From JBHIER01 sp046760705 [NCBI: bacterium] (GTDB lineage: Bacteria; JBHIER01; G020348925): a stretch of 5,159 nucleotides of DNA. Below, in pieces: positions 1 through 5,159 of this stretch. Position 1 is the stretch's first letter, and each line of letters opens with the position of its first letter. The notes beneath the pieces are model-generated. The model was given only the letters and a program-made list of their open reading frames with translations. It was not told where the DNA came from and did not search any database. The stretch is from contig JBHIER010000269.1 in the NCBI GenBank assembly GCA_046760705.1, positions 1 through 5,159 on the forward strand. The letters run 5' to 3'. The translations under genes were made by a program, and so were the position numbers.

Positions 1-43
1 AAGTGTCCGACTTTTTCACCTCAAAATAGTCCAGAGTTGAATG

Positions 44-63
44 CGCTACGACACGCTACGACA
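44..63. repeat. Perfect 10-bp tandem direct repeat
   Basis: CGCTACGACA occurs twice, head to tail, at 44-53 and 54-63, with no mismatch. It lies about 40 bp upstream of the predicted -35 box of the pyr promoter. Tandem 10-bp units place equal sequence on the same face of the helix, which is compatible with a protein-binding site, but nothing in the window names a binding protein. It could equally be a chance or replication-slippage duplication. Confidence 0.6.
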
Positions 64-121
64 GACACTTCACCGAAATTTGGGCCGGCTGACAGAAAAA
101 GCTTGACACTTTCCCCAAATT
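64..121. repeat. Imperfect 17-bp direct repeat spanning the pyr promoter -35 region
   Basis: Positions 64-80 and 105-121 share GACACTT, then two C residues, then AAATT, with 14 of 17 positions identical and a period of 41 bp. The second copy includes most of the TTGACA -35 hexamer. An inverted copy of the 7-mer, AAGTGTC, sits at 1-7, at the window edge. This may be a duplicated promoter segment or a site for an unknown regulator. Repeat identity is read directly; function is not known. Confidence 0.45.
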
Positions 122-131
122 ATCATAACTT
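103..131 (+). promoter_or_regulatory. Probable sigma-70-type promoter of the pyrRBC operon
   Basis: A perfect TTGACA -35 box lies at 103-108, preceded by a short A run (96-100). The -10 element is less clear. TAACTT at 126-131 gives a 17-bp spacer but matches TATAAT at only three positions, while CATAAC at 124-129 matches four with a 15-bp spacer. The segment 118-140 is strongly AT-rich. A start site near 138-140 would put the PyrR-binding hairpin at the very 5' end of the transcript, as expected for an attenuated pyr leader. Confidence 0.6.
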
Positions 132-147
132 TAAGAAAAAGCGGAAT

Positions 148-1807
<1,660 letters not shown>

Positions 1808-1819
1808 ACCCAAAAGGGT

Positions 1820-1824
1820 AGGAG
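1820..1824 (+). promoter_or_regulatory. Ribosome binding site deciding the pyrC start
   Basis: AGGAG lies 5 nt before the TTG at 1830. It is the only good Shine-Dalgarno sequence near the N-terminal homology. The earlier in-frame GTG codons at 1782 and 1794 lie within the G-rich end of pyrB. Confidence 0.6.
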
Positions 1825-1829
1825 ACTCG

Positions 1830-3116
1830 TTGGTTATCAGAGGTGGCCGGGTTATCGATCCCGGCGACGGTCTGGATGAAGAGGCCGACCTGTTTATCGA
1901 AGATGGGAGGATAAAGGAGATCCGGAGCCGAAAGGCCAGAAGGGACATATCTTCACCCCCCGGTCAAACCCTCGATGCCACGGGCAAAGTTGTCCTTCCC
2001 GGCTTGATCGATATGCACGTACACCTCAGGGAACCCGGAAGAGAGGATGAGGAGACCATCCTCTCCGGGGCGGAGGCGGCCGTGGCCGGTGGGTTTACGG
2101 GTGTGGCGTGTATGCCGAACACGGAACCGCCAGTGGATGATGAGAGTGCGGTGCGCTTTATCCTCCGCAGGGCCGAAGGGACTCCGGTGAGGGTGTATCC
2201 TGTCGCGGCCGCCACCAAGGGCCGCCGAGGGCAAGAGTTAACCGAGATCGCCGATCTCGTCGGGGCCGGTGCAGTGGCCGTCTCAGACGATGGAACCCCG
2301 GTGTCTGATCCCGAGATTATGCGCCGAGCCCTGGAATATACCAGGATGTACAACATCCCGGTCGTGTCCCATTGTGAGGAGTTGTCGCTTACGGCCCAGG
2401 GGGTGATGAATGAGGGGAGAATGTCAACCGTTCTGGGGCTGCGAGGAATGCCGCCTGTGGCCGAAGAGATCATGGTGGCCAGGGATATCGCTCTGGCGGA
2501 GTACACCGGAGGGCGCCTTCACATCGCCCATGTGAGCACCGCCCGGTCTGTGGAACTGATTCGGCAGGCCAAGAGCCGGGGGGTGAACGTGACCACCGAG
2601 GCCACCCCCCACCATTTTACCCTGACTGAAGAGGCGCTCCGCTCCTTCGATACGAATCTGAAGATGAACCCACCGCTGAGGGCGGCCAGGGATGTGGAGG
2701 CGATCAGGGAAGGTCTGGCCGATGGAACCATCGATGCTATCGCTTCCGATCACGCCCCCCATTCCGTCGAGGAGAAAGAGGTGGAGTTCGATGCCGCCCC
2801 CTTCGGAATTATCGGTCTGGAAACCACTCTGGCTCTGGTGCTGACAGAACTGGTTTCATCCGGAGTGCTGAGTCTTCCTGCGGCCGTGGCCAAATTGAGC
2901 ACGAACCCAGCTCTGATTTTCGGAATCGAAGGGGGCCACTTGCGGAAAGGGGACAGGGCCGATGTGACCGTCATCGATCCGACAAAGAGATGGACCGTCG
3001 ATGTGACCCGGTTCAGATCGAAATCTCGCAATTCGCCCTTCGGAGGCAGAGAGCTTACAGGTGGGGTGGAGGCCGTCATTGTCGGCGGCAAGATCGTCTA
3101 TCGGTGCCAGGATTGA
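1830..3116 (+). CDS. pyrC: Dihydroorotase, class I
   Basis: PyrC reversibly cyclises N-carbamoyl-L-aspartate to L-dihydroorotate, the step after PyrB, as a cytosolic zinc amidohydrolase. From TTG at 1830 the product is 428 residues, the length I recall for Bacillus subtilis PyrC. Residues 1-52 form the N-terminal part of the small beta domain, and the barrel begins with DMHVHLREPG (61-70), giving metal ligands H63 and H65 and substrate-binding R67. PNT (96-98), SDDG (152-155), SHCE (180-183), HIAHVS (231-236), MNPPLR (279-284) and ASDHAPH (305-311) follow. Metal ligands H63, H65, D153 or D154, H181, H234 and D307 are all present, so it should be active; the aspartate bridge and the overall pattern fit class I. 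Similarity to allantoinase is expected, but the MNPPLR block and the pyr context favour dihydroorotase. It starts 22 nt after pyrB in the same operon. Confidence 0.95.
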   Translation: MVIRGGRVIDPGDGLDEEADLFIEDGRIKEIRSRKARRDISSPPGQTLDATGKVVLPGLIDMHVHLREPGREDEETILSGAEAAVAGGFTGVACMPNTEPPVDDESAVRFILRRAEGTPVRVYPVAAATKGRRGQELTEIADLVGAGAVAVSDDGTPVSDPEIMRRALEYTRMYNIPVVSHCEELSLTAQGVMNEGRMSTVLGLRGMPPVAEEIMVARDIALAEYTGGRLHIAHVSTARSVELIRQAKSRGVNVTTEATPHHFTLTEEALRSFDTNLKMNPPLRAARDVEAIREGLADGTIDAIASDHAPHSVEEKEVEFDAAPFGIIGLETTLALVLTELVSSGVLSLPAAVAKLSTNPALIFGIEGGHLRKGDRADVTVIDPTKRWTVDVTRFRSKSRNSPFGGRELTGGVEAVIVGGKIVYRCQD

Positions 3117-3119
3117 AGC

Positions 3120-3162
3120 TCAAAGGGAGAGTGTTGAGAGTCCCAAAAAAATTTTCCCTTGA
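3120..3162 (+). other. Possible hairpin after pyrC, overlapping the next promoter
   Basis: TCAA-A-GGGA (3120-3128, one bulged A) pairs with TCCCTTGA (3155-3162). Up to four weaker pairs (3129-3132 with 3151-3154) extend it inward. A competing short stem pairs GGGA (3125-3128) with TCCC (3141-3144). No T-run follows, so it is not a standard intrinsic terminator. It may protect the 3' end of the pyr transcript or be incidental. Read-through from pyrC into rplM therefore remains possible. Confidence 0.3.
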
Positions 3163-3187
3163 CATTGGTCTGGGGAAACATTATTTT
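3145..3187 (+). promoter_or_regulatory. Promoter of the rplM-rpsI-rpsB-tsf cluster with upstream A/T tract
   Basis: A perfect TTGACA at 3159-3164 is followed, after 17 bp, by TATTTT at 3182-3187 (four of six matches to TATAAT). Directly upstream lies AAAAAAATTTT (3145-3155), placed where UP elements contact the RNA polymerase alpha subunit, which would suit highly expressed ribosomal genes. A start near 3194 gives a leader of about 50 nt. Boxes are read directly; activity is inferred. Confidence 0.7.
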
Positions 3188-3242
3188 AGAGCCCACTTTT
3201 TGCGTTGGTGCAATGAGTTTAATTCAAAAAAATGAGGCAATT

Positions 3243-3674
3243 ATGAGAACCTATGCGGTAAGGGCTGGTGATATCCAGCGAAAATGGTATGTCGTTGACG
3301 CTGAAGGTCAGGTGTTGGGACGTCTGGCCAGCCGAGTGGCCCACCTCTTAAGGGGAAAGCACAAACCCTATTATTCCACCCACCTGGATACGGGAGACCA
3401 CGTGATCATCATCAATGCCGAACGGATCAGGGTGACCGGAAAGAAAAAGGAACAAAAATGCTATTACCGTTACAGCGGTTATCCGGGTGGGCTGCGGGTC
3501 ACGCCGTACAAGAGGATGTTGGCCCTTAAGCCCGAGCGAATCTTAGAGACGGCTATTAGAGGCATGTTGCCCAAAAACAGACTGGGGCGGAAGATGTATA
3601 AGAAGTTGAGGGTCTATGCAGGAGGCGTGCACCCTCATCAGGCCCAGCAGCCTGAAGTTCTCACCTTTGAATAG
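3243..3674 (+). CDS. rplM: 50S ribosomal protein L13 (uL13)
   Basis: L13 is an early-assembling protein of the large ribosomal subunit that binds 23S rRNA. The product is 143 residues against 142 in Escherichia coli and is collinear over its length. [16 protein letters not shown] lies near the N-terminus (residues 15-30), RGKHKPYY and [11 protein letters not shown] follow, and the L13 signature region [16 protein letters not shown] with RVYAG spans 107-127. The C-terminus ends in the usual H-x-AQQPEVL form. ATG at 3243 matches the family start and has GAGG (3234-3237) 5 nt upstream; upstream in-frame codons would add residues from the leader. It is the first gene after the promoter at 3159, and rpsI starts 18 nt after its stop, the very common L13-S9 pair. 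Confidence 0.97.
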   Translation: MRTYAVRAGDIQRKWYVVDAEGQVLGRLASRVAHLLRGKHKPYYSTHLDTGDHVIIINAERIRVTGKKKEQKCYYRYSGYPGGLRVTPYKRMLALKPERILETAIRGMLPKNRLGRKMYKKLRVYAGGVHPHQAQQPEVLTFE

Positions 3675-3692
3675 CGTTTTGAGAGGAGTACT

Positions 3693-4088
3693 ATGCCTGT
3701 TGATGTTTCTTTCGATGCCACGGGGAGGAGAAGGGAGGCCACGGCGCGGGTGCGCTTGATCCCAGGGGACGGAAAGATCATCGTCAATGATCATCCGATG
3801 AAGGAATATTTCGGGCGTGAATCGTTGGCTATGATCATTCAACAGCCCTTGGAGGCCACCAACTTATCAGGGAAGTACGACGTCATTGCTTCGGCTAAAG
3901 GTGGGGGGCTCTCTGGGCAGGCCGGGGCCATCCAGTTGGGTATTGCCCGAGCGCTCCTTCAAATTGACCCCAATTTTAAGAAGCAGCTCAAATCGGCCCA
4001 ATTTCTGACCCGCGATCCAAGAATGAAGGAGCGAAAAAAATACGGTCTGGCCAAGCGCAGAAAGCGGTATCAGTTCTCAAAGAGATAA
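3693..4088 (+). CDS. rpsI: 30S ribosomal protein S9 (uS9)
   Basis: S9 binds the head of the 30S subunit, and its C-terminal tail reaches the P-site tRNA. The product has 131 residues (130 in Escherichia coli). [11 protein letters not shown] (10-20) is the conserved start of the fold, EYFGRE (38-43) and QQPLE (50-54) follow, and the family signature [19 protein letters not shown] lies at 70-88. [14 protein letters not shown] precedes the basic tail, which ends in the invariant FSKR with K130 and R131 intact, as needed for tRNA contact. GAGAGGAG (3681-3688) lies 4 nt before the ATG. It is co-transcribed with rplM, and an 82-nt gap with a GC-rich hairpin separates it from rpsB. Confidence 0.97.
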   Translation: MPVDVSFDATGRRREATARVRLIPGDGKIIVNDHPMKEYFGRESLAMIIQQPLEATNLSGKYDVIASAKGGGLSGQAGAIQLGIARALLQIDPNFKKQLKSAQFLTRDPRMKERKKYGLAKRRKRYQFSKR

Positions 4089-4092
4089 CTCT

Positions 4093-4127
4093 CCCTTCGA
4101 AGGGCCATCGGCCCTGGCCATCGGCCC
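4093..4127. repeat. Palindrome and tandem GC-rich hairpin repeat between rpsI and rpsB
   Basis: CCCTTCGAAGGG (4093-4104) is a perfect 12-bp palindrome. It runs into GGGCCATCGGCCC (4102-4114), which folds as a 5-bp stem with an ATC loop. GGCCATCGGCCC then occurs as an exact 12-bp direct repeat (4103-4114 and 4116-4127, one base apart), each copy able to form a small stem. No T-run follows, so it is unlikely to terminate transcription. It could be an RNA-processing or stability element, a ribosomal-protein target or a dispersed intergenic repeat; the window does not decide. Confidence 0.6.
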
Positions 4128-4154
4128 GTAAGGTTTGGCAGTCCATCCATAACG

Positions 4155-4161
4155 AAGGAGG
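4155..4161 (+). promoter_or_regulatory. Ribosome binding site deciding the rpsB TTG start
   Basis: AAGGAGG is a near-perfect Shine-Dalgarno sequence that ends 9 nt before the TTG at 4171. No in-frame ATG exists near the conserved N-terminus, so the TTG start is well supported. Confidence 0.75.
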
Positions 4162-4170
4162 CAGAGCGGT

Positions 4171-4920
4171 TTGACTGAGGTGCCTATCAAGGATCTGTTG
4201 GAAGCAGGGGTCCATTTCGGTCATCAGACCCGAAGATGGAATCCCAAGATGAAAAAGTATATTTTTGTCGAGCGGAACGGTATCTACATCATCGATCTTC
4301 AGAAGACGCAGAAACTGATTGAAGAGGCCTGCAATGTTGTTCGAGAAAGGGTGAGCCAGGGAGAATCTGTGCTCTTTGTGGGTACGAAGAAGCAGGCCCA
4401 AGAGGCTGTCAGAACCGAGGCTCAACGGTGTGGCATGTTTTTTGTCACAGAGCGTTGGTTGGGTGGCATGTTGACCAATTTTCAGACCATCCGGCTCAAC
4501 CTACATCGCCTCAAAGAGCTGGAGCAGATGGAATCTGATGGGACCTTCGAAGCCCTCCCGAAGAAGGAGGTTTTGGGGCTGAAGAGGGAACGAGCGAAAT
4601 TGGAGAAAACCCTCGGAGGCATTAGAGAGATGAACCGCCTCCCCGGTGTCGTCTACGTGATCGATACAAAGAAGGAGAAGATCGCCGTCTCCGAGGCGAA
4701 CAGATTGGGTATCCCTCTGGTGGCTATTGTTGACACAAACAGTGATCCCGATCCCATCGATTATCCCATCCCAGGCAACGACGACGCCATCCGGGCCATC
4801 AGACTGATTACGAAGGCCATCGCCGATGCCGGTTTAGAGGGAAGAGGCAAATTTCAGGTCGAAGAAGAGTTGCAGAAGAAGAGAGAAGAAAAAGCTGTCG
4901 AAGATTCTGTCGTTGCGTGA
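4171..4920 (+). CDS. rpsB: 30S ribosomal protein S2 (uS2)
   Basis: S2 joins the 30S subunit late, at the head-body junction, and is needed for binding of S1 in bacteria that have it. The 249-residue product is of usual length. [19 protein letters not shown] (9-27), FVGTKKQA (69-76), [10 protein letters not shown] (95-104) and the second signature [20 protein letters not shown] (187-206) are all present. The coiled-coil region around 105-160 is rich in Glu, Lys and Leu, and the charged C-terminal tail (about 229-245) is typical and variable. The start codon is TTG, supported by AAGGAGG and by alignment of [12 protein letters not shown] with family N-termini. I see no promoter in the 82 nt before it, so it probably shares the rplM transcript; the hairpin repeat there might modulate it. 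tsf follows after 10 nt, the almost universal S2-Ts pair. Confidence 0.97.
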   Translation: MTEVPIKDLLEAGVHFGHQTRRWNPKMKKYIFVERNGIYIIDLQKTQKLIEEACNVVRERVSQGESVLFVGTKKQAQEAVRTEAQRCGMFFVTERWLGGMLTNFQTIRLNLHRLKELEQMESDGTFEALPKKEVLGLKRERAKLEKTLGGIREMNRLPGVVYVIDTKKEKIAVSEANRLGIPLVAIVDTNSDPDPIDYPIPGNDDAIRAIRLITKAIADAGLEGRGKFQVEEELQKKREEKAVEDSVVA

Positions 4921-4930
4921 CGAGGTTCTC

Positions 4931-5159
4931 ATGGACATTACATCATCAATGGTGAAAGAACTCCGAGAGAAGACAAGCGCAGGGATAATGGACTGCAAAA
5001 GAGCTCTCCAGGAGACGAAGGGCGACTTTGAGAAAGCGGTTGAATATCTCCGCAAAAGGGGTGTTGCGGCTGCTGCCAAGCGGGTCGGAAGGGCGACGAA
5101 AGAGGGGCTAATTGCCTCCTACATCCATCCTGGAGGTCGGTTGGGGGTTTTGGTGGAGG
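4931..5159 (+). CDS. tsf: Elongation factor Ts, N-terminal part (cut by window end)
   Basis: EF-Ts is the cytosolic nucleotide exchange factor that releases GDP from EF-Tu. The reading frame runs off the window after 76 full codons, so this is an edge truncation and not a broken gene. Residues 1-55 are the UBA-like N-terminal domain that contacts EF-Tu: [22 protein letters not shown] (5-26) is the family signature with D21, C22 and K23. The segment [16 protein letters not shown] (46-61) leads into the start of the core domain ([13 protein letters not shown]). ATG at 4931 has GAGG (4922-4925) 5 nt upstream and gives the standard N-terminus. The 10-nt gap after rpsB indicates co-transcription. 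Confidence 0.96.
   Translation, partial: MDITSSMVKELREKTSAGIMDCKRALQETKGDFEKAVEYLRKRGVAAAAKRVGRATKEGLIASYIHPGGRLGVLVE

Noticed and set aside
2990-3235. Plus-strand frame of 81 codons across the pyrC end and the rplM leader
   Set aside because: It runs out of frame through pyrC and the promoter region and resembles no known protein.
3159-3242. Extended L13 start upstream of ATG 3243
   Set aside because: The extension begins in the -35 box itself and would lie upstream of the predicted transcription start.
4102-4127. Intrinsic terminator between rpsI and rpsB
   Set aside because: The stems are GC-rich, but no T-run follows and no new promoter is visible before rpsB, so termination would leave rpsB and tsf without transcription.

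Overview
This is a bacterial chromosomal window with every gene on the + strand. It carries a pyrimidine-biosynthesis operon (pyrR-pyrB-pyrC) followed directly by a translation cluster (rplM-rpsI-rpsB and the start of tsf). All seven proteins are recognisable and their key motifs are intact. I found no mobile element, CRISPR array, tRNA or rRNA gene, and no wholly unfamiliar gene system.

Positions 1-336 hold no gene. They contain short repeats (44-63, and 64-80 versus 105-121), a probable sigma-70-type promoter (TTGACA at 103) and an RNA switch. The switch has three parts. The first is a hairpin (148-183) with the sequence and hexaloop expected of a PyrR-binding loop. The second is an antiterminator pairing (174-187 with 227-240, extended by 203-209 with 220-226). 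The third is an intrinsic terminator (stem 234-257, T-run 260-266). The antiterminator shares bases with both the other parts, so the folds exclude each other. This is the known logic of PyrR attenuation: with UMP, PyrR holds the first hairpin and the terminator forms; without UMP, the antiterminator forms and pyrRBC is transcribed.

PyrR (337-891), PyrB (875-1807, overlapping pyrR by 17 nt) and PyrC (1830-3116) form a tight operon. PyrB makes carbamoyl-aspartate and PyrC cyclises it to dihydroorotate, while PyrR senses the end product and controls the operon. No carAB, pyrD, pyrE or pyrF lies within the window. A new promoter (3159-3187), preceded by an A/T tract, starts the translation genes. 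These are ribosomal proteins L13 and S9, a short intergenic region with an unusual GC-rich hairpin repeat (4093-4127), ribosomal protein S2, and the N-terminal 76 residues of elongation factor Ts, cut off by the window end.

The organism cannot be fixed from this window. The coding regions look moderately GC-rich, with more AT-rich promoter regions, and TTG starts are frequent (pyrR, pyrC, rpsB). A rplM-rpsI-rpsB-tsf string is, from memory, more like FCB-group or related deep Gram-negative lineages than Firmicutes, where L13/S9 usually follow the alpha operon. A pyrR-pyrB-pyrC order also occurs in Deltaproteobacteria and Acidobacteria. The placement is a low-confidence inference.
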